Shown: positions 17,401 through 25,558, numbered from the stretch's first letter. The stretch is 64,000 nt of DNA from Brevibacterium zhoupengii (GCF_021117425.1 NZ_CP088298.1:4030001-4094000); one strand, 5' to 3'. Program-made: numbers and translations. Notes: a model not told the origin generated them from the letters alone.

Positions 17401-18042
17401 TTGAATAAGATCGATTACAAGAAGACGCTGCGCAGCTATCGCGCCAAGCACGGCGTCTTCGACACCCTTGCCATTCCACCGCTGCAGTACCTCATGGTCG
17501 ACGGGCACGGGGATCCGAATTCGTCACCCGATTTCACCTCGGCCATTGAGACGCTCTATCCGCTGGCCTACGCTCTGAAGTTCTTCAGCAAGAACGAGCT
17601 GGGTCGTGACTACGTCGTCCCACCGCTCGAGGGGTTGTGGTGGGCAGAGGACATGTCCACGTTCACGAGTGCTCGCGATAAGTCTCAGTGGGACTTCACG
17701 CTCATGCTGCTCGTGCCTGACTGGCTGGATCAGTCCCATCTCGACCACGTTTCCACACTGTCTGCACAACGCAAGACCCTCCCCCGCCTCGGCGACCTCC
17801 GCATGACGACGCTGCACGAGGGGACAATCGTTCAGACCCTGCACATCGGGCCATTCGACACCGAAGGGCCCGTGCTCGAGCACATGCACACAGACGTCAT
17901 CCCGACCTCGGGGTTCGAGATGACTGGCAGACACCACGAGATCTACCTCAGCGACCTGCGGAGAACGGCCCCGGACAAGCTGCGGACGATTCTGCGTCAG
18001 CCTGTTCAGGGGACCGTCGCCGGCAGAAGCGCCGCGAACTGA
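17401..18042 (+). CDS. GyrI-like small-molecule-binding domain protein
   Basis: 213 residues from a TTG at 17401 with GGAA-type sequence ten bases upstream. The segment PPLQYLMVDGHGDPNSSPDF, an LYPLAYALKF helix, VPPLEGLWW, and LHEGTIVQTLHIGPFDTEGP match the SOUL/GyrI-like family, whose members bind drugs or other hydrophobic ligands. The acidic residue in the binding groove (Glu in PPLEGLWW) is present. In many MerR proteins this fold is the C-terminal sensor; here it is free-standing and divergent from the HEAT/MerR-HEAT pair across a shared 135-base region, with a candidate -10 TAGAAT at 17362-17367. Confidence 0.8.
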   Translation: MNKIDYKKTLRSYRAKHGVFDTLAIPPLQYLMVDGHGDPNSSPDFTSAIETLYPLAYALKFFSKNELGRDYVVPPLEGLWWAEDMSTFTSARDKSQWDFTLMLLVPDWLDQSHLDHVSTLSAQRKTLPRLGDLRMTTLHEGTIVQTLHIGPFDTEGPVLEHMHTDVIPTSGFEMTGRHHEIYLSDLRRTAPDKLRTILRQPVQGTVAGRSAAN

Positions 18043-18067
18043 ATCACCTCAGGCGCTCAACCGCTGT

Positions 18068-18295
18068 TCAGCCGCCGCTCGACCACTGCCCGGGGGAAGC
18101 TGGGGCACTGCTCGATGCACCATTCCCGCTCGAGCCCCCGTCCGCGCCGTCAACCGAACTGTCGATGTCAGCGCTCATAAGGACCACTGCGGCGACGACT
18201 GCGATGACCACGACCCCCATGACGAACAGCGCGATCAAACCCACCAGGCACCCGAAGAGTGGAGGTCTCGGGTTGCGTCGTCTCACGAAGATCAT
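18068..18295 (-). CDS. Small single-pass membrane protein
   Basis: 75 residues: a basic N-terminus (MIFVRRRNPRPP), one long helix (LFGCLVGLIALFVMGVVVIAVVAAVVLM), and a Ser/Gly/Ala-rich tail. The pattern is of a small inner-membrane protein with N-terminus inside. No family is recognised. It is convergent with the GyrI-like gene, 25 bases away, and divergent from the lysozyme-like gene. Confidence 0.55.
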   Translation of the reverse strand: MIFVRRRNPRPPLFGCLVGLIALFVMGVVVIAVVAAVVLMSADIDSSVDGADGGSSGNGASSSAPASPGQWSSGG

Positions 18296-18396
18296 GATCC
18301 GATATTAGACGGCGCACAGGTCGATTCGTCCTGAGGAGATGACGCAGACCTGGAACATGACGCGTCACCACCGACGCACACAAAAAATTCACTTCC

Positions 18397-18412
18397 GTGA
18401 CCGTTCTGTGAC
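18397..18412 (+). promoter_or_regulatory. RTRAC-N6-RTRAC direct repeat (MtrA-like box)
   Basis: GTGAC-CGTTCT-GTGAC, two half-sites exactly 11 bp apart, begins 72 bases before the lysozyme-like gene. It belongs to the set of five such sites described under findings. Confidence 0.5.
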
Positions 18413-18468
18413 AAAAGGCACGGCGTGGACACATGCACCCCTCAGTTTGTTGCATTATCGTTATATTC

Positions 18469-19056
18469 ATGGCTGGAACGACTCGACACCGCAAGGGCTC
18501 TCGGTCCGTACTTCGTGGTGCCCTGATCGGTTTCGGGGCAGCGGTGATGGCCTTGGTTCTCGCCGCCGTCATCATCGTCAATTCGCCTATCTCCTTCGGT
18601 TCGACGACGATCAGGCAGATGCAGATGGCTTCAGTGAATCAACTGTCCGAGCAGCAGATCGACAATGCCCGACTGATCATCGGCATCGGTCGCGGCGGCG
18701 ACTTCGATGACCGCGCGATCAGAATCGCTCTCATGACCGCGCTCCAAGAGTCCTCGCTGCGGAACCTCGACTCGGGTGACCGCGATTCGGTCGGCCTGTT
18801 CCAGCAGCGCCCCTCGCAGGGGTGGGGTGAACCCGAGCGCCTCAACGACCCCATCTATGCCACGAAGTCCTTCTACGGAATCAACCCGGACGTCGAGAAT
18901 CCGGGACTCGTGCAGATCGAGAATTGGCACACGATGGCCCCCACCGAGGCGGCACAGGCCGTCCAACGATCTGCCTTGCCCGACGCCTATGAGCAGTGGG
19001 AGTCACTGGCCGACGACCTCATCGGCACCCAGGACGACGTCGAAGCCCTCAGCTGA
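18469..19056 (+). CDS. Lysozyme-like exported or membrane-anchored protein
   Basis: 195 residues from the ATG at 18469 (the frame extends upstream to 18433, but that adds cysteine-rich sequence before a normal basic N-terminus). A single N-terminal helix (residues ~20-42) anchors or exports it. The rest contains ALMTALQESSLRNLDSGDRD and SVGLFQQRPSQGWGEPERL with DPIYATKSFY. This layout (Gln-Glu-Ser followed by a GLFQQRPSQGWG block) is frequent in actinobacterial wall proteins and recalls the transglycosylase fold, with Glu as the candidate acid. Enzyme activity is inferred. TATCGT at 18456-18461 lies 7 bases before the ATG, so the mRNA may be leaderless. Confidence 0.68.
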   Translation: MAGTTRHRKGSRSVLRGALIGFGAAVMALVLAAVIIVNSPISFGSTTIRQMQMASVNQLSEQQIDNARLIIGIGRGGDFDDRAIRIALMTALQESSLRNLDSGDRDSVGLFQQRPSQGWGEPERLNDPIYATKSFYGINPDVENPGLVQIENWHTMAPTEAAQAVQRSALPDAYEQWESLADDLIGTQDDVEALS

Positions 19057-19061
19057 ACAGT

Positions 19062-19090
19062 GAGATCACCGCAGAATTTCCGGTAATCTC
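19062..19090 (+). promoter_or_regulatory. Inverted repeat over the promoter of the ArsR/SmtB gene
   Basis: GAGATCACCG (19062-19071) and CGGTAATCTC (19081-19090) are inverted copies with one mismatch and a 9-base spacer. The right arm covers the -10 box TAATCT (19084-19089), which ends 6 bases before the ATG at 19096. An autoregulatory operator blocking polymerase is the simplest reading. Confidence 0.5.
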
Positions 19091-19095
19091 TATCC

Positions 19096-19455
19096 ATGGC
19101 TTCCACTTCAGATTCCACCCCGGTCAATGCCGCAGTCAATCAGCTCCTGCGCGACCCCGAGGGCAATCTCGAAGCCATCTCTGAGACCGCCGACCTGTTC
19201 AAGGCACTGGCCACGCCGTCGAGGCTGAAGATGCTGCTGGTCCTCGCTCACGGCGAGGCGACCGTGACGCATATCGTCGAGTCCACCGAGCTTTCGCAGC
19301 CACTGGTCTCCCAACATCTGAAATTCCTGCGTGGCCTCCACCTCGTCGGGGTCAACCGAATCGGCCGCGAAGCCTATTACTCACTCAAGGACGACCACGT
19401 CGCTCACATCATCCTCGACGCTCTGGCCCACACCGTCGAAGGTCACGAGCACTGA
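19096..19455 (+). CDS. ArsR/SmtB-family metal-sensing repressor
   Basis: 119 residues. The winged helix has LFKALATPSRLKMLLVLA and the recognition helix STELSQPLVSQHLKFLR. The last helix reads LKDDHVAHIILDALAH followed by TVEGHEH, which gives Asp-X-His-X10-His-X2-Glu, the exact spacing of the alpha-5 zinc site of SmtB (Asp104, His106, His117, Glu120). There is no CXC motif of arsenic sensors. Zinc (or cobalt/nickel) de-repression is therefore likely. No transporter gene is adjacent; the CDF exporter at 28127-29035 is a possible remote target but its upstream dyad differs. It is probably translated from a leaderless message. Confidence 0.85.
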   Translation: MASTSDSTPVNAAVNQLLRDPEGNLEAISETADLFKALATPSRLKMLLVLAHGEATVTHIVESTELSQPLVSQHLKFLRGLHLVGVNRIGREAYYSLKDDHVAHIILDALAHTVEGHEH

Positions 19456-19520
19456 GCGCATAAGTCGCCAGGACCCGACCAGCATCAGCGTCGTCTGCAC
19501 CAGCGTCAACCTCGTCAGCG

Positions 19521-20495
19521 TCAACCTCGTCTGCGCAGCGCCTCCGGGCCACCCCCGACGACCCAGACGATGACGACGACCAGCACCGCGCCGATCCACT
19601 GCGCCGGCTGCAGTCGCTCTCCGGCGATGATTGCACCCAGAACCACAGCCGACAGCGGTTGGAGCAGCATCAGAGCCGCGGTCCGCGACACTGACACCAA
19701 CGGGCTCGAGATGCTCAGCAGCACCCATGACAGGGCCTGGCCGAAGACGGCCAGGGCCACCATCCACGCCCACCCGTCCCAGCCCAGGTCGAAGTCGAGT
19801 CCGCCGAGTAAGAGACCGGCGATCGCCGTCATGACTCCCGCCGCGACGGTACCCACCGCCACCGGCGCGACCACGAAGTTCGGAGCTGCCTTGCGACAAT
19901 GGTGGATGCCGAAGATGTAGACGCCGTAGAGAATTCCAGACAGCACACCGAAGATCGCGCCGCGCTCCGGGTTCGCTGCTCCCTCATCGGCGCCGAAGAC
20001 GCCTCCGGTGAGCAGCATGCCGATGATCATGATGGGAATGCACATGATGAACAGCCACCCGGGCCGCGATCCGCCGAAGACCCAGACCAATGCCGGGAAC
20101 ACGATGACCTGGACGCTGATGAGGACCGTGGAGACGCCGACTCCAGCGTCGAGGACGCTCTGGGCCCACAGCACGTAGTCAATGCCCAGTGCTGCACCCG
20201 AGACCGCCGCAACCACAAGTGCCCGGGACGGCAGGAGGCCATGGCGTCGGAGCTCGAGGATTGCCAGTGGAGCTAAGACGATGACGGCGATCCAGCAGCG
20301 CAGGAATGCCGCGGTCGGAGCACTCGCCTCGGCGAGGATGACGAACAGACCGGCCGAGCCCAGGAGCAGTGCGGACACGATGACGCCCAGTGTCGGCAGA
20401 CCGGAGGACGGCGGGACTGAACCGGCGGATGAACCTGACACGGGTGGCTTCGCAGGCGGTCCCTCGTCGTGGGCCGCGGCCGAATTCGGAGTCAT
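19521..20495 (-). CDS. EamA/DMT-superfamily transporter
   Basis: 324 residues with ten hydrophobic helices arranged as two EamA halves; each half ends in a conserved block (PALVWVFGGSRPGWLFIMCIPIMIIG and PLSAVVLGAIIAGERLQPAQWIGAVLVV). A Pro/Ser-rich leader of ~35 residues precedes helix 1. The family exports amino acids or metabolites. The ATG overlaps the stop of the aminotransferase gene by four bases, so the two are translationally coupled. Export of a product or analogue of that enzyme's amino acid is a fair guess, no more. Its last codons run into a 15-bp tandem repeat (CAGCGTCAACCTCGT twice). Confidence 0.85.
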   Translation of the reverse strand: MTPNSAAAHDEGPPAKPPVSGSSAGSVPPSSGLPTLGVIVSALLLGSAGLFVILAEASAPTAAFLRCWIAVIVLAPLAILELRRHGLLPSRALVVAAVSGAALGIDYVLWAQSVLDAGVGVSTVLISVQVIVFPALVWVFGGSRPGWLFIMCIPIMIIGMLLTGGVFGADEGAANPERGAIFGVLSGILYGVYIFGIHHCRKAAPNFVVAPVAVGTVAAGVMTAIAGLLLGGLDFDLGWDGWAWMVALAVFGQALSWVLLSISSPLVSVSRTAALMLLQPLSAVVLGAIIAGERLQPAQWIGAVLVVVIVWVVGGGPEALRRRG

Positions 20496-21703
20496 CTCAT
20501 GAAGTCGAGGATCCGGTCGAGCGCCTCGGCGGTCTTGTCCGCACCGACGGCCAAGGACAACCGCACCGAACGAGACCCGTTGAGGGAGTCGAAGTCATCA
20601 CCCGGCGCCAAAGCAACTCCGGTGGTCTCAAGCAGAGCCTGACACCAATCGGTCGCGGTGTCGATGCCAGCGTCCGATCGCTGCAGGATCTCGTCGATGC
20701 GGGCATACATGTAGAACGCCCCATCGGGCGGAGCCATATCGGAGAACCCCAGGTCAGCGGTGGCGTCGAGAACGTGCTTGCGGGCGCGGGCGAAGGATTC
20801 GACCGCGGCCTCGCATTCGGCATAGGACTCCTCGGTGAACGCCGCCACGGCCGCATACTGAGCCGGCACCGGGGCACACAGCGAGAGGTTCCCGGTCACG
20901 TTCTGAGCTGCCGACGCCAATGATTCGGGCAGGATCGCCCAGCCGAGTCGCCACCCGGTCATCGCCCAGTACTTCGAGAACGAGGAAATGACGATGGCAT
21001 TGTCGTCATGGGCCAGCGCGGTCTCACCGCGCGTGCCGATGTAGGAGATGCCGTGGTAGATCTCGTCGGAGATCACCTGCACACCGTGCTCGGCACACCA
21101 GGAGATGAGCTCGCCGAGGTGCTCGCCCGAAATCATCGTGCCCGTCGGATTCGCCGGCGACGCGAGCATGAGCCCCTTCAGTGGAGCCTGAGCGTGTGCC
21201 TGCTCGAGGAGTTCGACGGTCGGTTGGAAGCCGTGGTCTCCACCGCAGTCGAGTTCGACGATCTCACAGTTCAACGCGGCGAGGATGTTCTTGTAGGCGC
21301 CGTAGCCCGGGCGGGCGAGCGCGACGCGGTCACCTGCGTCGAAGCAGGTGAGGAAGGCAGTCTGGAAGGCACCGGAGGAACCTGTGGTGATGGCGATGCG
21401 TTCCGTGGGCACCTCGACGCCGTACCAGTCGCGGTAGTGCCCGGCGATGGCCGTGCGCAGTTCGGGGATGCCGAAGATCGGGGAGTATCCGAGATTCGTC
21501 CCGTCGGTGACCACCTCGGCGGCTCTCCTGCGCACCGGCCCCGGTGCCCCCTGGGTCGGTTCACCCAAGCACATGGCGATGGTGTCACGGCCGTTACGCG
21601 ACATCTCCTGGACTTTAGCCACGATGCCCATGGCGGCAAAGGGCTGGACGAGGCCGGCCCGGTCAGAGACGCGGGGTGCGCTCGTTTGAGTGCTCATCGT
21701 CAT
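20492..21703 (-). CDS. PLP-dependent class I/II aminotransferase
   Basis: 403 residues, fold type I. The PLP-lysine lies in SSFSKYWAMTGWRLGW, the Asp/Tyr pair in VISDEIYHG, the substrate Asn in ASPANPTGT, and the C-terminal Arg in SRSVRLSLA. It resembles aspartate/aromatic-type aminotransferases of actinobacteria, but substrate cannot be read from sequence. AGAGGAAG precedes the first ATG (21703) by seven bases; a second ATG lies two codons on. It is the middle gene of a three-gene unit: peroxidase-related protein (3-base gap), aminotransferase, EamA transporter (4-base overlap). Confidence 0.85.
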   Translation of the reverse strand: MTMSTQTSAPRVSDRAGLVQPFAAMGIVAKVQEMSRNGRDTIAMCLGEPTQGAPGPVRRRAAEVVTDGTNLGYSPIFGIPELRTAIAGHYRDWYGVEVPTERIAITTGSSGAFQTAFLTCFDAGDRVALARPGYGAYKNILAALNCEIVELDCGGDHGFQPTVELLEQAHAQAPLKGLMLASPANPTGTMISGEHLGELISWCAEHGVQVISDEIYHGISYIGTRGETALAHDDNAIVISSFSKYWAMTGWRLGWAILPESLASAAQNVTGNLSLCAPVPAQYAAVAAFTEESYAECEAAVESFARARKHVLDATADLGFSDMAPPDGAFYMYARIDEILQRSDAGIDTATDWCQALLETTGVALAPGDDFDSLNGSRSVRLSLAVGADKTAEALDRILDFMR

Positions 21704-21706
21704 TGG

Positions 21707-22288
21707 TCACTTCCTCTCACGTGGGACGCGTCCCATGAGGTAGAACTCGGGGTTGGGCATCATTCCGCCCACGTGTGCCATGCGGTTGGACAAGCCGAAG
21801 AATCCAGTGATGGCGCCGATGTCCCAGGCGTCCTCGTCGTCGAATCCGTGCTCGGCCAGGGCCGCGAAGTCAGCGTCGTCAAGTGCCCAGGGCTCTGTGC
21901 AGACCGTCATCGCGAAGTCGAGCATCGCCATCTGTCGGTCGGTGATGTCGGCCTGTCGGTAGTTGACCGCCACCTGGTCTGCGACCAGTGGCTTCTTCTC
22001 CATGATGCGCAGCACGGCTCCGTGCGCGACGACGCAGTAGAGGCAGTTATTCACCGCCGAGGTGGCCGTGACGATCATCTCCCGGTCTCCCTTGGTCAGG
22101 TTCCCGGTCTCCTTCTCCATAAGAGCGTCGTAGTAGGCGAAGAAAGCTCGGAACTCGACCGGCCGCCGGGCCAAGGAGAGGAATACGTTAGGCACGAAGC
22201 CCGACTTCTCCGACACGGCCAGGATCGTTTCGCGGATATCGTCTTCGACATCGTCGATGTCAGCGTAGGGGTATCGCATACTGCTCAT
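21707..22288 (-). CDS. Peroxidase-related protein (AhpD/CMD-like)
   Basis: 193 residues of the carboxymuconolactone-decarboxylase/AhpD superfamily. The redox motif is Cys-X2-Cys in NNCLYCVVAHG, the same placement as in AhpD and the uncharacterised peroxidase-related subfamily, followed by the RQADITDRQMAMLDFAMTV helix. It could reduce peroxides or thiols using a dihydrolipoyl-type partner; none is encoded here. It is the first gene of the operon with the aminotransferase and EamA transporter, divergent from a cupin gene. Confidence 0.82.
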   Translation of the reverse strand: MSSMRYPYADIDDVEDDIRETILAVSEKSGFVPNVFLSLARRPVEFRAFFAYYDALMEKETGNLTKGDREMIVTATSAVNNCLYCVVAHGAVLRIMEKKPLVADQVAVNYRQADITDRQMAMLDFAMTVCTEPWALDDADFAALAEHGFDDEDAWDIGAITGFFGLSNRMAHVGGMMPNPEFYLMGRVPRERK

Positions 22289-22403
22289 GCTAACCGTGAA
22301 GGCGGCTCCTGTGTGCCGCGGGTCACGTGCCGGGCTGGGATGCTGTTGGGCTGAGGGCTAGGGTGAGGAACAGACCATCGATGACGATTGAAGGAGTGGA
22401 ATC

Positions 22404-22700
22404 ATGAGCGATGAGAGCACCGGTTCAACAGGTGAGGTTCAGCTCGACAACGGAGTCTTCCGCGTGACCAGGTGGACCATCGAACCCGACGGCGTCATTC
22501 CGATGCACAAGCACGAATACGAATACGTCGTCGTGCCCATGGTCACCGACACCATGCGGGTGCGGAACTCCGATGGCACCGAGATCGTCGCCGAGCTCGA
22601 GGCTGGTGTCAGCTACACCCGTGCCGCTGGAGCCGAGCATGAGGTCTCAAACCCGAACGGCACCGCCGACGTCGTCTTCGTCGAGGTCGAACGCCTCTGA
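22404..22700 (+). CDS. Small cupin-domain protein
   Basis: 98 residues. The text MHKHEYEYVVVPMVTDTMRV and GVSYTRAAGAEHEVSNP follow the two cupin motifs with metal ligands His, His, Glu and a second-motif His. GAAGGAG precedes the ATG by about seven bases. Small cupins of this size act as dioxygenases, isomerases or simple ligand binders; no activity can be assigned. The gene is divergent from the peroxidase-related operon. Confidence 0.8.
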   Translation: MSDESTGSTGEVQLDNGVFRVTRWTIEPDGVIPMHKHEYEYVVVPMVTDTMRVRNSDGTEIVAELEAGVSYTRAAGAEHEVSNPNGTADVVFVEVERL

Positions 22701-22731
22701 CTCAGTCAGCATCCGACTCAGACAGCAACGC

Positions 22732-24210
22732 TCAGACCGGCACGTCCCAGGTGTGGACGGGGTCGCCGGAGGCCTGGTTCGCCACGTAGGCGTCCATCAT
22801 CTGCTTGAGTCCCTCGCGGCGCTCCGGGGAGTCCGGAGCGCTGTTCGGGGCCAGATGGTCGAGCATCTTCAGCTGCCAGGTTGCGCCGTTGGTGCGCAGC
22901 TCGGCGCGGCCTTCGATGATCGACATGTATTCGTCGATGACGTCTTTGTCGATGCCCAGACGGCTCAGGCCTCTCCGCGCCTGCGGGATGAGGACATCGA
23001 GCACCAGATCCGCGACGTCGATGTGGCCGATCTTCGGCCAGGTCACACGGGCGCCGATTCCGTCCTTGGCGCAGGCGAAGAAGTTCTCCTCGGCCTCGCG
23101 GAAGGACATCCGCGACCACACAGGCCGGTTCTCTCCGACGAGGAACTCGGCGAGACCGTAGTAGAAGGCGGCATCGGCGACCATGTCGACGGGAGTGGGG
23201 CCGGCCGGGAGGAGTCGGTTCTCCACCCGGATGTGGGCACCGGAGTCGGAGGAATCGTAGATCGGCCGGTTCCAGCGCCACACGGTGCCGTTGTGCAGAT
23301 TGAGTTCGTAGAGCTTCGGGGCATCGGCGGAACTGAATTCGACGAAGTCCTTGATCTCCGGCAGCAGCGGCGGGAAATAGCGGACGTTCTCTTCGAAGAG
23401 GTCGAAGACGCTGGTGATCCACCGCTCTCCGAACCACACCCGGGGCCGGACCCCCTGGTTGACGAGTTCGGGAGTGCGGGTGTCGATGGCCTGAGTGAAT
23501 ACGGGGATCCGCGATTCGTGCCAGAGTTTGCGGCCGACGAACAGAGGCGAGTTCGCACTCATCGCGACCTGTGCCGCCGCGATCGCCTGGGAGGCGTTCC
23601 AGGCTTCGGCGAATTTATTGGGTGCGACCTGCAGATGCAGCTGCATGGACGTGCATGAGGCTTCCGGTGCGATGTCGGAGAATTCGTGTTTGTACTTCTC
23701 CTCACCGTCGAGTTCGATGCGGACGTACTCACCGCGGGCGTCGACGATCGAGTTGCTCAGCGCCTCGTAGCGGTTCTCCTCGGTGATCCACGTTTCCTCG
23801 GTGAGGAATTGGGTGCTCAGGGTCGGCAGTGTGCCGATCGATGTGACTGTCAGCCCCTCCGCCTCGGCGGCCTTCTGTGCCTTGGCCAGCCGGTGTGCCA
23901 CTCCTGCTTCCAGGGTCTTCAGTCCGCGCCCGGCCACCTGCAGAACAGGGTGGTTGAGTTCGAGGTTGAACCCGCCGATCTCGGACTGGTACTCATCGTC
24001 GAGACGCTGAAGTACCTTCGTGTTGTTGAGGCTCGGCTGATTGTCGGAGTCGATGAGGTTGAGTTCGAGCTCCAGACCGATCGTGCCCGCAGATTTGAAC
24101 TCCGCATGGCGCAGGTAGGTGTCGAAGAGCTCGAGGTTCTCCGCGAGCTTCTCTCGATACAGTGTGCGTTCTTCCGGCGTGTACCGCTTGGAACTGACTT
24201 CCTCACCCAT
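22732..24210 (-). CDS. Glutamate-cysteine ligase family protein
   Basis: 492 residues with the ATP-dependent carboxylate-amine ligase signature: IGLELELNLID (~44-54), GGFNLELNHPVL, an SMQLHLQVAP segment, and the C-terminal RVENRLLPAGPTPVDMVADAAFYYG. Related enzymes join glutamate to cysteine or to another amine. Actinobacteria of this kind normally use mycothiol, so the product need not be gamma-glutamylcysteine; no glutathione synthetase is near. It is divergent from the M20 peptidase, 101 bases away, and convergent with the cupin. Confidence 0.78.
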   Translation of the reverse strand: MGEEVSSKRYTPEERTLYREKLAENLELFDTYLRHAEFKSAGTIGLELELNLIDSDNQPSLNNTKVLQRLDDEYQSEIGGFNLELNHPVLQVAGRGLKTLEAGVAHRLAKAQKAAEAEGLTVTSIGTLPTLSTQFLTEETWITEENRYEALSNSIVDARGEYVRIELDGEEKYKHEFSDIAPEASCTSMQLHLQVAPNKFAEAWNASQAIAAAQVAMSANSPLFVGRKLWHESRIPVFTQAIDTRTPELVNQGVRPRVWFGERWITSVFDLFEENVRYFPPLLPEIKDFVEFSSADAPKLYELNLHNGTVWRWNRPIYDSSDSGAHIRVENRLLPAGPTPVDMVADAAFYYGLAEFLVGENRPVWSRMSFREAEENFFACAKDGIGARVTWPKIGHIDVADLVLDVLIPQARRGLSRLGIDKDVIDEYMSIIEGRAELRTNGATWQLKMLDHLAPNSAPDSPERREGLKQMMDAYVANQASGDPVHTWDVPV

Positions 24211-24299
24211 AGGTCAAGCAAACCACAGTCACTCGCGTTTGCGCATGCCGCTTTCGTCGCATGATGCGGACGTCGCAACCGGCCTTGCGGGCCCCATCG

Positions 24300-24305
24300 T
24301 AGAAT
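24300..24305 (+). promoter_or_regulatory. -10 box of the M20 peptidase gene (leaderless)
   Basis: TAGAAT ends 6 bases before the ATG at 24312 and there is no ribosome binding site. No good -35 is seen. Confidence 0.5.
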
Positions 24306-24311
24306 CTGGTC

Positions 24312-25484
24312 ATGACCACCTCTCTGACCTCAGATCTCCAGTCCGCTGACCTCGTGGCGAAGGCCAATGACCGTCTCCCCCAGATTCTCGACGACATCGA
24401 ACGCGTCATCACGAAGGAGACTCCTTCCCACGACAAAGAGGCCGTGGCCGCCGGTGCCCGGGACTTCGTCGAACTCCTGCGCGAACGGCTCGGGGCCACC
24501 GCTGAGGTCATCACCGTCGATGACACCGCTCATGTGCGCTTGCGTTTCGGTTCGGGCCCGGCCCGCGTGGTCCTCCTCAACCACCAGGACACGGTCTGGC
24601 CGCACGGAACCCTGGAGCGCATTCCCTTCTCCACTGACGACGGCATCCTGCGCGGCCCAGGCAGCTTCGACATGCTCACCGGGGCGATCATGAGCATCCA
24701 CGCGAGCGCGATCCTGCGCGAGCACCTCGGCGAGGGTGCCCTTGATGGTCTGTCGATCCTGGTCACCGGTGATGAGGAGATCGGGTCAATCTCCTCCTCC
24801 GATCTCATCCGCGCCGAGGCGGCCGAGGCGAAGGCCGTGTATGTGATGGAGGCGAGCGCCGGGGGTGCACTCAAACTCGAGCGCAAGGGAACGAGCAACT
24901 ACGTCCTCGTGTTCACGGGCAAGGCCTCCCATGCCGGGCTCGAACCGGAGAAGGGGATCAACGCGGGCATGGCCCTGGCCCTGCACCTGCCCCTCGTCGC
25001 AGATCTCGCCGACGCCGAGGCGGGTACCTCTGTGGTGCCGACGGTGATCAGCGCGGGCACCACGTCGAACACGGTCCCGGCCGAGGCACGCGTCGACATC
25101 GATGTCCGTGCCCGCACCGCCGCCGAACTCGACCGCGTCGATGCCGCTATTCGTGAACTCGCCACCCGCCCACAGTTGGAAGGCTCGTCAATCGAGGTCC
25201 TCGGCGGCATCAACCGTCCGCCCTTCGAACGTGAGCAGTCGGCGGCACTCTTCGAGCGTGCCGCAGCCCTGGCCGCTGAACTCGGTCTGCCCGCACCGGA
25301 AGGTGTCTCCGTGGGCGGCGCTTCGGACGGGAACTTCACCGCCGGCGACGGCATTGCGACCCTCGATGGCCTGGGCGCTGTGGGTGATGGTGCGCATGCC
25401 GAGCACGAGCACGCGGTCATCGCTGAGATCGCACCGCGCACAGCCCTGCTCGCGGCCCTCATCGCCGATCAGCTCCAGGGGTGA
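24312..25484 (+). CDS. M20-family metallopeptidase
   Basis: 390 residues, similar in layout to carboxypeptidase G2 and other N-acyl-amino-acid hydrolases. Metal ligands are visible: His91 and Asp93 (NHQDTVWPHG), Asp120 (PGSFDM), Glu155/Glu156 (GDEEIGS), Glu180 (VMEAS) and a late His in the GAHAEHEHA segment. The central ~110 residues are the lid/dimerisation domain (KGTSNYVLVFTGKASHAG). It cuts an amide bond next to a carboxylate, but the acyl group is unknown. An enolase-superfamily OSBS/N-acylamino-acid racemase lies 1.3 kb away, with a methyltransferase gene between on the other strand. Confidence 0.85.
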   Translation: MTTSLTSDLQSADLVAKANDRLPQILDDIERVITKETPSHDKEAVAAGARDFVELLRERLGATAEVITVDDTAHVRLRFGSGPARVVLLNHQDTVWPHGTLERIPFSTDDGILRGPGSFDMLTGAIMSIHASAILREHLGEGALDGLSILVTGDEEIGSISSSDLIRAEAAEAKAVYVMEASAGGALKLERKGTSNYVLVFTGKASHAGLEPEKGINAGMALALHLPLVADLADAEAGTSVVPTVISAGTTSNTVPAEARVDIDVRARTAAELDRVDAAIRELATRPQLEGSSIEVLGGINRPPFEREQSAALFERAAALAAELGLPAPEGVSVGGASDGNFTAGDGIATLDGLGAVGDGAHAEHEHAVIAEIAPRTALLAALIADQLQG

Positions 25485-25558
25485 CTCCGCTAGTCAGCTC
25501 CACGGGTGAGGCGAGCCTCAGCGCTCCTCAACCGACCCGGTTGAGCTGACTCGGTCGT

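Noticed and set aside
21008..22354. A 448-codon plus-strand open frame opposite the aminotransferase and peroxidase-related genes
   Set aside because: It is composed of shadow sequence of two well-supported minus-strand genes, has no domain and no ribosome binding site. High-GC DNA gives many such frames (also 22573-23658, 32788-33924, 58462-59583, 60226-61068).
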